Source: an uncultured Geobacteraceae bacterium
GTDB taxonomy: Bacteria > Desulfobacterota > Desulfuromonadia > Geobacterales > Pseudopelobacteraceae
Direction of reading: 5' to 3'
Assembly (NCBI GenBank): GCA_903901875.1
Contig: CAIUSO010000121.1
Span: forward strand, 1-33,928
DNA length: 33,928 nucleotides
Positions 1 to 9,303 of the stretch are shown one piece after another. Each line of letters opens with the position of its first letter. Within the stretch, counting starts at the first letter, position 1. A program made the position numbers and the translations under genes. Below the pieces are notes generated by a model. That model saw only the letters and a program-made list of their open reading frames with translations. It ran no database searches and was not told the origin of the DNA.

Positions 1-1
1 C

Positions 2-1444
<1,443 letters not shown>

Positions 1445-1455
1445 TTTATCTGTAG

Positions 1456-1474
1456 GGGCGCACCACGTGCGCCC
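1456..1474. repeat. GTAGGGGCG-type intergenic palindrome, copy 1
   Basis: Inverted repeat GGGCGCAC-cac-GTGCGCCC, preceded by TGTAG, in the atpD-atpC spacer. The same GTAGGGGCG...CGCCC layout recurs at 2024-2043. It has no T tract, so it is more likely a dispersed REP-like palindrome than a terminator; in mRNA it would form a stable stem between two subunits of different stoichiometry. Confidence 0.7.
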
Positions 1475-1537
1475 ATATCAGGGTGGGTGGTATTCGCACC
1501 TATAAGGCGCAAGCACTGCCCCTGCAAGGACTATGTT

Positions 1538-1954
1538 ATGGCTGAGAAGATGAAATTAGAAATAGTTACTCCCTACAAAAAAATCGTCGATACTGAGGTT
1601 GAGGAAGTTACCGCAACCGGTAAACTTGGCGAATTCGGTGTGTTACCAGGTCATGCGCCTTTTTTAACTTCTCTTAAAATTGGTGAGCTTGTCTACAAGA
1701 ATAATGGTGCCACCGAGCATATGTCTCTGAACTGGGGCTATTTCGAAGTACGAGAAGACAAAATTATCGTCCTCGTTGAAACAGCTGAGGCCGCTTCTGA
1801 GATAGATGTGGAGCGCGCCAAGGCTGCACAGGGTCGTGCTGAAGATGCTCTCAAAAAGCTCACTTCAGAAGACAAGCAGTTTAAAGTGTACGAAGCTGCC
1901 CTTGAACGTGCACTTATCCGTATGCAGGTTGCAAGCAAGTCAGCTCGTAGATAG
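1538..1954 (+). CDS. atpC: F1Fo ATP synthase subunit epsilon
   Basis: Epsilon subunit of F1, part of the central stalk with gamma and an intrinsic inhibitor of ATP hydrolysis. The protein is 138 aa with the usual N-terminal beta-sandwich, including the conserved stretch GEFGVLPGHAPFLTSL, and a C-terminal helical hairpin rich in Ala, Glu and Lys. The frame stays open upstream to a GTG at 1487, but ATG 1538 is chosen because gcaagga lies 7 nt before it and the family begins with a sequence like KLEIVTPYKK. It is the last gene of the atp operon and is followed by a strong terminator. The 93-nt spacer from atpD is unusually long and contains a palindromic repeat. Confidence 0.97.
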   Translation: MAEKMKLEIVTPYKKIVDTEVEEVTATGKLGEFGVLPGHAPFLTSLKIGELVYKNNGATEHMSLNWGYFEVREDKIIVLVETAEAASEIDVERAKAAQGRAEDALKKLTSEDKQFKVYEAALERALIRMQVASKSARR

Positions 1955-1973
1955 ATTGTTCTCAATAACATTT

Positions 1974-2000
1974 AAGAGCGGCAGCGATGCCGCTCTTTTT
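1974..2000 (+). terminator. Rho-independent terminator of the atp operon
   Basis: A 10-bp perfect stem AAGAGCGGCA / TGCCGCTCTT with loop gcga runs directly into TTTTT. It lies 20 nt after the atpC stop. Confidence 0.93.
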
Positions 2001-2023
2001 ATTTGTTGTGTCGAATTCGGTAG

Positions 2024-2043
2024 GGGCGTATGGCCATACGCCC
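2024..2043. repeat. GTAGGGGCG-type intergenic palindrome, copy 2
   Basis: Perfect 20-bp palindrome GGGCGTATGGCCATACGCCC preceded by GGTAG. It shares the outer GTAGGGGCG and CGCCC ends with the element at 1456-1474, while the inner bases differ in a compensated way, as expected for a structured REP-like family. Confidence 0.75.
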
Positions 2044-2059
2044 TCGGTGTAACAGCGCA

Positions 2060-2110
2060 CCATGGTGATATTGTCGCCATGGTGATATTGTCACCATCGC
2101 GATAACGCCA
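2060..2110. repeat. 17-bp tandem repeat, two near-perfect copies plus a degenerate third
   Basis: The unit CCATGGTGATATTGTC followed by G or A occurs at 2060-2076 and 2077-2093. A diverged third unit beginning CCATCGCGATAACG follows. It lies in the short leader upstream of the radical SAM gene. Confidence 0.7.
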
Positions 2111-2143
2111 CGATTTGTCTGCTGGAAACGATTCCATTCCCCC

Positions 2144-3070
2144 ATGTCCCAATCAAAAAAATATAATGCCTTTTCCCATGAATTAAAACGCCACTTCGGC
2201 TGTAAAGTGCAGCGTATCTCGGTAGATGCCGGTTTTACCTGCCCTAATCGTGATGGTTCCCTTGCTGTGGGCGGATGTGTGTTTTGTGGCGGCCATGGGT
2301 CCGGTTCCCACGGTATCCGCCGTGATCTCTCCGTCATCTCCCAGTTGGAGGACGGTAAGGAGGTCATGATTCGTAAGTACCGTGCGGCTCAATTTCTCGC
2401 CTATTTTCAGGCCTACACCAGTACCTATGCTCCCCTGGAACGGATGCGGACCCTGTTTGATTCAGCCCTTACCGTTGACGATGTGGTGGGCGTTATTATC
2501 GCTACTCGGCCGGACTGTCTTCCCGATGATGTTTTGGACTATCTGTCTGAACTTTCCCGAAGAACCTACCTCTGGCTGGAACTCGGCATGCAATCCATGT
2601 ATGACCGTAGTCTTACGTTTCTGAATCGGCGTCATGATCAGCAATCCACCGTTGATGCCATTTTTCGCGCACAGGTGAGAAACATACGGATCTGCGCCCA
2701 TATAATTCTCGGAATTCCAGGAGAATCACGTGATGATATGCTCGCCATGGCAGATGAACTGAACCGCAGGGGGGTGGCTGGCGTAAAACTGCATCTGCTC
2801 CATGTGATGAAGGGCACGCAGCTTGAGGAGATGTACCTTCGGGGTGAAGTGCCGATGCTTGGACGGGATGATTATGCCGGCCTCGTCTGCGACTTTCTTG
2901 AACGACTTGATCCGGCCATCCTCATTCATCGCCTGACCGGAGATGGTGGCCACGAAAATCTGGTTGCACCACTCTGGTCACTGAAAAAGTTTGAGATTCT
3001 CAATCTGATAGATTCAGCGTTGGAACGGCGGGGCACCTGCCAGGGTTTCAGATTTTCCCCATCAGTATGA
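2144..3070 (+). CDS. TIGR01212-type radical SAM protein (YhcC-like)
   Basis: Radical SAM enzyme of 308 aa. The cluster-binding cysteines are in the atypical spacing C-x11-C-x2-C (Cys33, Cys45, Cys48, within CPNRDGSLAVGGCVFC), which matches the YhcC/TIGR01212 family and differs from the classical Cx3Cx2C. Later conserved stretches include LELGMQS and the HIILGIPGE beta-strand/glycine motif of the Elp3-type fold. The reaction of this family is not established to my knowledge. No good Shine-Dalgarno precedes ATG 2144, so the start rests on family similarity. The gene ends 23 bp inside the 3' end of the opposite-strand exchanger gene, with no terminator visible between them. Confidence 0.9.
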   Translation: MSQSKKYNAFSHELKRHFGCKVQRISVDAGFTCPNRDGSLAVGGCVFCGGHGSGSHGIRRDLSVISQLEDGKEVMIRKYRAAQFLAYFQAYTSTYAPLERMRTLFDSALTVDDVVGVIIATRPDCLPDDVLDYLSELSRRTYLWLELGMQSMYDRSLTFLNRRHDQQSTVDAIFRAQVRNIRICAHIILGIPGESRDDMLAMADELNRRGVAGVKLHLLHVMKGTQLEEMYLRGEVPMLGRDDYAGLVCDFLERLDPAILIHRLTGDGGHENLVAPLWSLKKFEILNLIDSALERRGTCQGFRFSPSV

Positions 3071-4064
3071 GTATGATGAATATAACGTAGAACAGACCTC
3101 CCATCAGCAGGGTGCCGGGAGTAAGATGTTTTTTGATCCTGATTTGCAGGTAGGCAAGGCCCACCGATGCGAAGGTCAGGGCAACTGTCAGGAGTGCCGC
3201 ACCATTCAATTGCCAGTCGGTCATCAAGATGCCGATTGCCGTTATGATGGAGCCCTGAAAGACCATGGCACCGGTGACGTTACCAATGGCCAGAGTATCT
3301 TTCCCCTTGTTTATCCAGATGACACTGTTGAATTTTTCCGGTAGTTCGGTGGCTATGGGGGCGATTATCATGGCCAGAATGAAGGGTGAAATTCCCATTT
3401 GCCCGGAAATAATCTGAATTTTTTCCACAAATATGTATGATCCCCAGACAATTAGCAGCAGTGAACTGAGAACCTGGCTGCCGATAAGTGCCATGTGGGG
3501 GTCATGTGATTTTCGGGCAAAATAACAGGGGTCCAGCTCCGACTCCTCTATTTCGTTGGACGCCGTTTCTCCGCTCCCTCGCAATGTCATCAGCACATAG
3601 CTGCCATAGGTGAGGAGCAGGGAGAGGGCGATGAAGGTCTTGATGACCGGATGTCCCCCCAGCAGTGAGGCACCGATGGCACAGGAATAGAGGATTAGAA
3701 AAAACTCCATGTCACGACGCATGACCGTGGTATCCACCCGCATGATCGGATAATCGTGGCGCTTTTTACGGTTCCAGATGACCGCCAGACCGCTGATGAA
3801 GAATGCCAGGGTGCCGAGCATGAACGGTGCTCCGATGATGGCTCCCACGCCGATTTTGTGACCTGACTCACCGCCGCCGAAAATGATGGCAACGAGGGGA
3901 ACCAGAGTTTCCGGCAGTGCGGTACCAACGGCGGCAAAGATACTGCCGACCGCGCCGTCCGATAACTGCATTTTTTTGCCAAACCATTCAAGGCCATTGG
4001 TAAAAACGGTGGCCCCCAACAGGATGATACCAAGGGCAAAAAGTAATAGAATCCAGTGTGTCAT
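3048..4064 (-). CDS. Sodium/calcium exchanger family (CaCA) membrane protein
   Basis: Integral membrane cation antiporter of 338 aa with about ten hydrophobic segments and an internal duplication. Alpha-repeat 1 is GSIFAAVGTALPE (residues 40-52). Alpha-repeat 2 includes IAPIATELPEK (about 234-244) and GNVTGAMVFQGSI (261-273). The acidic residues in the ALPE and ELPE motifs are those that bind the cation in this superfamily. It may exchange Ca2+ or another divalent cation for Na+ or H+; the exact ion cannot be read from sequence. The start codon directly abuts the stop of the upstream kup gene (TAAATG), so translation is probably coupled. The GGTGGAG at the end of kup would serve as ribosome binding site. 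Confidence 0.9.
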   Translation of the reverse strand: MTHWILLLFALGIILLGATVFTNGLEWFGKKMQLSDGAVGSIFAAVGTALPETLVPLVAIIFGGGESGHKIGVGAIIGAPFMLGTLAFFISGLAVIWNRKKRHDYPIMRVDTTVMRRDMEFFLILYSCAIGASLLGGHPVIKTFIALSLLLTYGSYVLMTLRGSGETASNEIEESELDPCYFARKSHDPHMALIGSQVLSSLLLIVWGSYIFVEKIQIISGQMGISPFILAMIIAPIATELPEKFNSVIWINKGKDTLAIGNVTGAMVFQGSIITAIGILMTDWQLNGAALLTVALTFASVGLAYLQIRIKKHLTPGTLLMGGLFYVIFIILILMGKI

Positions 4065-5882
4065 TTACATCTCCACCCGGGTGACCACACCCTGAAGTTT
4101 GGCCGCAGGCAATTTATTAAATTGGACAAAGTTGGGGGTGAGCTTTTTAATTGTCGAGAAAATCTTCCACGCCGGGTTGGCCGTGTCAATGTCCTCAATG
4201 CCATAGAATATGACTTTCTCCACGATGCCGTTATCCTTGAGCAGTTGCTCGATATCAAACATTACCATGTACCCCGCTTTAATTACAAAGGCGTCAAGTC
4301 CCGTACCCAGTCCGGTGGTCAGACCGCTTTCAAGTCCGTACGGCTCATCGGTGCGGATAATGGAAATGAGAACGTTGCGGGTGTAAATAATATTAGAACG
4401 GATTGTGCAGTGGACCAGATAGGGGGGAATAGTATTCCACTCTTTGACAAAGAACAGGGCGGTGCCGGAAATGTGTCCCTTCTGGTAGATCTGCTCGTAG
4501 CTCATGAGATAGGTTTCCATGTCAAGGGGCCTGAGGGCCTTGTAGAGGGCTCGTTGTCCCTTGGTCCATATAAGGATGGCCCCCAGAGGGATGGAGGCGA
4601 GAATCAGCGACCAGTAGCCGCCATGGGGCAGTTTGTGAAGATTGGAAATCAGGAAGGCAAAATCTACCAGTGTTACAAAGAGAGCGACGGGAACTTTCCA
4701 TTTTTTCTGAGTTCGGGCAAAAATCATCACCATCATGATACCGGTAATGGTCATGGTGCCGGTAACGGCAAGACCGTATGCGGCGGCGAGGTTCTCTGAT
4801 TTCTGGAATATCAGCATGATCATGATGACCAGGCCCAGGAGAATCCAGTTGACCGCACCGATGTAAATCTGTGATTTGAGCTGGTGGGAGGTGTAGTCAA
4901 CCTTGAGAAGGGGGAGGATGCGGGTGGTTATCCCCTGGTAGACGATGGAAAATACTCCGCTGATGAGTGCCTGGGAGGCGATGACCGTCGCCATGACGGT
5001 GAGGATCAGGAAGGGGATATAGAGTAAGGACGATTGTGACTGTACCATGCCGAATAGAATGTTCTTTGCGTCGGGGTGACTGAGGATAAAGGCTCCCTGT
5101 CCCAGATAGTTGATAACCAGCGCGACAAAAACGATGTACCAGGCACGCTTGACCGGTTTTCGCCCCAGATGCCCCATATCGGCGTAGAGGGCCTCGCCGC
5201 CGGTGGCGCAGAGAATTACTTCGGAGAGCACAAAGAAGCCGGCCATGCCGTTTTTGGCCAGGAAGCTAATGGCATGGTGGGGGCTGATGGCGGAGATAAT
5301 GCCGGGATGGGACCAGAGGGCGATAAAACCGGAAATGGAGAGTGCGGAAAACCAGATTACCATTATGGGGCCAAACGCCTTAGCCACCTTGTCGGTACCT
5401 TTGAATTGAAAGATAAAGAGAAACACGGCGATAATCGCCGCAGCCAGGATCAGCGTCGACTGACTGACGCCGCTTAAGGAGGGGATGAGCAAGGCACCCT
5501 CCACCGCCGAGAGGATACTGATGGCCGGAGTTATGACTCCGTCGCCCAGAAGCAGTGCCACACCCAGATAGGAGAGAAATGTCACGAAGACCATCTGGCG
5601 TCCCGGTTTGATCATCCGCACCAGGATTTCCCGGAGCACGATGGTTCCCCCCTCACCCTTCCGGGAGAGGCTCATGGCCAGCAGGGCATATTCGATGTTG
5701 ACCAGAATCATCAGGGTCCAGACGATCAGGGAAATAATGCCGTAGACATTCTCCTCGGTCGGTTTAGTAAGGGCAATAATGACGGTCAGTGTGTAGATCG
5801 GGCTTGTGCCGATGTCGCCGAACACCAGCCCCATTGATTTTACGATGCCACCCCAGTAAGAATCGGTTTCGCCATGTTTCAT
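4065..5882 (-). CDS. kup: Kup-type potassium uptake protein
   Basis: KUP/HAK/KT family K+ transporter, likely a K+/H+ symporter in the inner membrane. The 605-aa length is close to the usual 620. The N-terminal signature FGDIGTSPIYT is at residues 21-31. About twelve membrane segments follow, then a soluble C-terminal domain containing conserved stretches such as LFFVKEWNTIPP. The start ATG has GGAGG 6 nt upstream. A promoter lies about 30 nt further up, and the gene forms a two-gene operon with the CaCA exchanger, suggesting joint handling of monovalent and divalent cations. Confidence 0.96.
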   Translation of the reverse strand: MKHGETDSYWGGIVKSMGLVFGDIGTSPIYTLTVIIALTKPTEENVYGIISLIVWTLMILVNIEYALLAMSLSRKGEGGTIVLREILVRMIKPGRQMVFVTFLSYLGVALLLGDGVITPAISILSAVEGALLIPSLSGVSQSTLILAAAIIAVFLFIFQFKGTDKVAKAFGPIMVIWFSALSISGFIALWSHPGIISAISPHHAISFLAKNGMAGFFVLSEVILCATGGEALYADMGHLGRKPVKRAWYIVFVALVINYLGQGAFILSHPDAKNILFGMVQSQSSLLYIPFLILTVMATVIASQALISGVFSIVYQGITTRILPLLKVDYTSHQLKSQIYIGAVNWILLGLVIMIMLIFQKSENLAAAYGLAVTGTMTITGIMMVMIFARTQKKWKVPVALFVTLVDFAFLISNLHKLPHGGYWSLILASIPLGAILIWTKGQRALYKALRPLDMETYLMSYEQIYQKGHISGTALFFVKEWNTIPPYLVHCTIRSNIIYTRNVLISIIRTDEPYGLESGLTTGLGTGLDAFVIKAGYMVMFDIEQLLKDNGIVEKVIFYGIEDIDTANPAWKIFSTIKKLTPNFVQFNKLPAAKLQGVVTRVEM

Positions 5883-5910
5883 TGCAAGCCTCCGATAGAG
5901 ATAAACCGCT

Positions 5911-5939
5911 TATATACCACCACGGTGAAGTCGAAACAA
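5911..5939 (-). promoter_or_regulatory. Candidate sigma-70 promoter for kup-CaCA
   Basis: On the minus strand, TTGTTT (5939-5934) is followed by a 17-bp spacer and TATATA (5916-5911), placed to give a short leader before the kup ribosome binding site. Confidence 0.55.
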
Positions 5940-5971
5940 TATAAAACGGGGCATGATGGCTCCGATAATGC

Positions 5972-5999
5972 TTTACAGTTTTGCCAAAATTGCTACACT
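5972..5999 (+). promoter_or_regulatory. Candidate sigma-70 promoter for DUF4911-namZ
   Basis: TTTACA, 16-bp spacer, TACACT. It lies downstream of the farthest upstream in-frame ATG (5953), which argues for a translation start at 6049 or 6088. Confidence 0.45.
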
Positions 6000-6087
6000 C
6001 ACGCTCCCGTTGATGTGCGGGGGCGCATATTTCACCAGGGGGGTATTTGTGGAAAGAGAACGGAACAGAGTAACAGAGGGAAATTCG

Positions 6088-6318
6088 ATGATCTGTCGCT
6101 ATTTCAAGGTACTCCACCGTGATATGGTTTTTCTCAAGTTTATTCTGGAAGCTTATGAGGGGATGAATGTCATGAGTACGGTTGATAACCGGGAGGGGAT
6201 TATCCGCATAGCCATTATGCCGGGGTTTGTGGCCGATATGGATGAGCTCCTGGCGGAACTGGGACGGCAGGTCACCATGGAGCCGGTAGAGTGGGATGAA
6301 GTGGCATGCCAATTCTGA
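6088..6318 (+). CDS. DUF4911 family small protein
   Basis: Small soluble protein of 76 aa matching the DUF4911 pattern: a first beta-strand (ICRYFKV), then DMVFLKFILEAYEGM, an alternating strand and a helix ending in ELGRQVTM. Function unknown. The frame is open upstream to ATG 5953, but a promoter-like element at 5972-5999 and the family's short N terminus favour ATG 6088, which has AGAGGG 7 nt upstream. GTG 6049, preceded by a run of G, is an alternative adding 13 residues. The 3' end overlaps the start of the next gene by 13 bp, indicating a two-gene unit. Confidence 0.75.
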   Translation: MICRYFKVLHRDMVFLKFILEAYEGMNVMSTVDNREGIIRIAIMPGFVADMDELLAELGRQVTMEPVEWDEVACQF

Positions 6319-7523
6319 TCCGTACTTTTGTTATGCTGCTCTGTCTGGTCAGCCCTGCTGGTGCGGCTGTTCTTCCCGGCATTGATACGTTGCAGATGCG
6401 TCACTTTGACGTTCTTCAAGGAAAACGGGTCGGTCTGGTTACCAATCATACCGGGCGGGCCGCCAACGGACAGAGTACCATCGATATTCTCTTTACTGCA
6501 CCCGGCGTCCGCCTGGTGGCCCTTTACAGCCCGGAACACGGTATTCGGGGGAGCGAGGATTCCAAGGTTCCCTCCGGCGTAGATACCCGGACCGGCGTGC
6601 CAATAAACAGCCTGTACGGTATCAGTTGTCGGCCAACGTCCCAGATGCTGAAGGGGGTCGATATACTGGTCATCGACCTTCAAAATGTGGGGAGCCGCTT
6701 TTATACCTACATTGGCACCTTATCACTGGTGATGCGTGCGGCTAAAACCAACGGGATTCCGGTTGTGGTGCTCGATCGCCCCAATCCGATCAACGGGGTG
6801 GATATCGGCGGCGCAATACCGGTCGTTCCGGTGCCGGAAAAAAGCAGCGGCTGTGGTGCCTTGACAAGCATCCATCCCATTCCGACGCGTCACGGTATGA
6901 CGATGGGAGAACTGGCACGGCTGTTCAACGGCGAGTTCGGCATCGGCTGTAATCTGACGGTCATTCCGATGCAGGGGTGGCGGCGCTCCATGTTTTTCGA
7001 CGAGACGGCCCTTCCCTGGAGCAACCCTTCTCCCAATATGAGAAGTCTGACGGCGGCCCTTCTCTATCCTGGTTTTGGCATACTGGAGAGCACCAACCTT
7101 TCGGTGGGGCGGGGGACGGATCGACCCTTTGAGTTGTATGGAGCTCCCTGGTTTGACGGGAACGGCGTGGCTGCTCTCCTGCAACAACGGGCAATTCCGG
7201 GGGTGCGTTTCACACCCGCCAGTTTTGTGCCGTCCCAGGAGGGGCAGCCCTATGCGGGGAAAGCCTGCTCCGGTGTTGCGGTTACCATAACGGACCGGCG
7301 ACTGCTTGATCCGGTCTTGGCAGGACTTTCCCTGCTTCAAGCGATCTATCAGCTCCACCCGAATCGCTTCAAGCAGGTTGACGGTTTTGGTACCGAGGTG
7401 GGGGACAGGGGGGTGTGGCTCCAGCTGACCAAAGGGGGACAGCGACCGGAGGATATCGTTGCCCGGTGGCGTGTCGAGCTTGATACGTTTGCGGTAATTC
7501 GGAAAAAATATCTTTTATATTGA
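6306..7523 (+). CDS. namZ: DUF1343 protein, NamZ-type exo-beta-N-acetylmuramidase
   Basis: Exported protein of 405 aa in the DUF1343 family, members of which (NamZ/YbbC of Bacillus, glycoside hydrolase family GH171) release N-acetylmuramic acid from the ends of peptidoglycan fragments. Residues 1-20 form a signal peptide ending AGA. Conserved stretches are GLVTNHTG (43-50), SPEHGIRG (75-82), DLQNVGSRFYTY, VLDRPNPI and the late SVGRGTDRPFE. A role in periplasmic cell-wall recycling is inferred from the family. The start overlaps the DUF4911 gene by 13 bp. Direct evidence for substrate is absent. Confidence 0.88.
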   Translation: MPILIRTFVMLLCLVSPAGAAVLPGIDTLQMRHFDVLQGKRVGLVTNHTGRAANGQSTIDILFTAPGVRLVALYSPEHGIRGSEDSKVPSGVDTRTGVPINSLYGISCRPTSQMLKGVDILVIDLQNVGSRFYTYIGTLSLVMRAAKTNGIPVVVLDRPNPINGVDIGGAIPVVPVPEKSSGCGALTSIHPIPTRHGMTMGELARLFNGEFGIGCNLTVIPMQGWRRSMFFDETALPWSNPSPNMRSLTAALLYPGFGILESTNLSVGRGTDRPFELYGAPWFDGNGVAALLQQRAIPGVRFTPASFVPSQEGQPYAGKACSGVAVTITDRRLLDPVLAGLSLLQAIYQLHPNRFKQVDGFGTEVGDRGVWLQLTKGGQRPEDIVARWRVELDTFAVIRKKYLLY

Positions 7524-7549
7524 GATGAGACACTTCATGATGACCGGTC

Positions 7550-7578
7550 GCCTGGGCAAGGCAAAACATGCCCAAGGC
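7550..7578. terminator. Hairpin between convergent genes, possible weak terminator
   Basis: GCCTGGGCA and TGCCCAAGGC can pair with one bulged base around an 11-nt loop. The hairpin lies just after namZ and just before the 3' end of the minus-strand radical SAM gene. There is no T tract on either side, so terminator function is doubtful. Confidence 0.3.
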
Positions 7579-7583
7579 AACTC

Positions 7584-9287
7584 CTACCGTACCACAATCC
7601 GTAACCCCTTACCAGCCAGGGAAATGTAGGCAAAAGTCACTGTTGTCGGACCACTCCGCGCCGTCCCCTCTCGAAAATCGGTTGCAAAGGTATAACGGAA
7701 GGATTTTACCCTGCTGCCATCCGGTACGAGAACCTCATTCGGAAGCTCTGTGCGCCCCGGCCATGAACAGTGCTGCTGCCGGTCGGCTACGAACGCCGGT
7801 AATTTGCCCATCATCGGCATTTCCATGTGGCAGTAATCATAAAATAGGGCGTCACAGAGAAGTGGCTGCTGCTCCGCTGGCAGCAGCGGTCCGGCCAGTC
7901 GTGCCACCAGTTCGAATACCCGTCTGCTGGAGAGGCTGGAGAGATTGTCGTTACCAACCTGCCGGGCCATTTGATCAAGGATATGGGCAAAGCGAAGATG
8001 GTATTCAACTGTGCGGAATGTCGCCTTAAAATGGCCATTCTTTGCGATCAGGTCCAGCAGGCGACCGATGGTTTCAATGCGGCAGATATCGGTGAAATCA
8101 AGCCAGGGATTGCCCAAAATTGTGTAGGGAGGGGCATCGGAAAAGAGGTACTGTTCCCGTGCGGCGATTGTGCGCATGGGAGCACCCTTCAACACCTTGA
8201 GCGGTTCCACCTGCAGCATGTCCGGCCTGGCCTGGGCAACCATCTGCAGTGAGTCAAGGAATCCGGAATAATCCTCGCCCGGCAGACCGGCCACCAGGTC
8301 CAGATGTATCTCTATTTTTGTTTCCTTTTTGAGTCGTGCCACGGCGGCAAAAATGCGGGAGAGATCGGCTCTTCTCCCCACCCGTTCAAGGGTCGCCGCC
8401 GATGTGGACTGGACGCCGATTTCAAAGTGGAAACAGTTGTCTGGAACGCAGCATAACAGCTCCATGTTATCATCGGTCAACAGGTCTGCGGCAATTTCAA
8501 AATGGAAGCGGCTGGTACGGTTATGCTGCAGTATGAAATTCCAGATCTGGTTTGCCCGGCGGGCGTCATAGTTAAAGGTCCGGTCAACCAGCTTAATCTG
8601 GGGCACCTCAAGCTGCATCAGCAGTAAAAGGTCCTGCTCAATCCTTTCCATTGAAAAGGAACGGACCGACTCCTCAACCGAGGAAAGGCAAAAGGCACAG
8701 GAAAAGGGGCATCCCCGTGAGGTTTCATAATAGGTGAGCGGTTTTGCCATATCCACCAGTCCGGCGGCAAAGGGAGAGGGGAGGGTGTCCAGTTCCACAT
8801 AGCTGCCGTTGACCGGTCCGGAAGTAATATCCCCCTCGTCACGGTAAAAAAGATTATCGATCCGTGCCAGCCGCTCACTGCGACCGGAACTGTCCGGTTG
8901 GATAAGCTCGGACAGCAGGGCGCGAAACGGTACTTCCCCCTCTCCTTTGATGATGTAGTCGATGGAGTGGTGCAACTGCATACAGTCGAATATGCCGAAG
9001 GAAACCTCCGGTCCGCCCAGTACGATCACTGTTTTGGGAGCAAGTTTTTTGATATCGGAGGCGATCTTCAGGGTCTGCTCAATATTCCAGATATAGCAGG
9101 AAAAAGCCACCAGATCAGCCTGTTCCGCCATGATGAGTCTCAACAGGTATTCCCGTGGATCATGGACGGTCCACTCCCTGATGGAGATTGAAACTTCCGG
9201 CAGGCTTTGGCAATGGGCTGCCAGAGAGGGAAGGGCCAGTGACGAATGGGCATATTTGGCGTGCAGAGTAGTAAGAAGTAGTTTCAT
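7584..9287 (-). CDS. B12-binding/radical SAM protein, DUF4080 type
   Basis: A 567-aa protein with an N-terminal cobalamin-binding-like Rossmann domain (VIVLGGPEVSF near residue 90), a central radical SAM domain with Cys193, Cys197 and Cys200 in CPFSCAFC, and a C-terminal DUF4080-like region. The reaction is unknown; related enzymes act on unactivated carbon or phosphinate centres. The frame extends upstream to 9341, but that would overlap the capA stop by 38 bp. The family N terminus is MKLLLTTLHAKYAHSSLAL, so ATG 9287 is chosen (ATG 9293 is two codons upstream). It follows capA by less than 20 nt and is probably co-transcribed. The B12-domain assignment is by pattern, not by a seen DxHxxG motif. 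Confidence 0.88.
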   Translation of the reverse strand: MKLLLTTLHAKYAHSSLALPSLAAHCQSLPEVSISIREWTVHDPREYLLRLIMAEQADLVAFSCYIWNIEQTLKIASDIKKLAPKTVIVLGGPEVSFGIFDCMQLHHSIDYIIKGEGEVPFRALLSELIQPDSSGRSERLARIDNLFYRDEGDITSGPVNGSYVELDTLPSPFAAGLVDMAKPLTYYETSRGCPFSCAFCLSSVEESVRSFSMERIEQDLLLLMQLEVPQIKLVDRTFNYDARRANQIWNFILQHNRTSRFHFEIAADLLTDDNMELLCCVPDNCFHFEIGVQSTSAATLERVGRRADLSRIFAAVARLKKETKIEIHLDLVAGLPGEDYSGFLDSLQMVAQARPDMLQVEPLKVLKGAPMRTIAAREQYLFSDAPPYTILGNPWLDFTDICRIETIGRLLDLIAKNGHFKATFRTVEYHLRFAHILDQMARQVGNDNLSSLSSRRVFELVARLAGPLLPAEQQPLLCDALFYDYCHMEMPMMGKLPAFVADRQQHCSWPGRTELPNEVLVPDGSRVKSFRYTFATDFREGTARSGPTTVTFAYISLAGKGLRIVVR

Positions 9288-9303
9288 TGCCATGGCCTGT
9301 CTG

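Noticed and set aside
4056-4799. 247-aa open frame on the plus strand opposite kup
   Set aside because: It lies wholly antisense to the conserved kup coding sequence, has low-complexity His/Gly-rich content and no ribosome binding site.
5953-6087. Upstream extension of the DUF4911 gene to ATG 5953
   Set aside because: It would add 45 residues unlike the family and includes a promoter-like element at 5972-5999; ATG 6088 has a better ribosome binding site.
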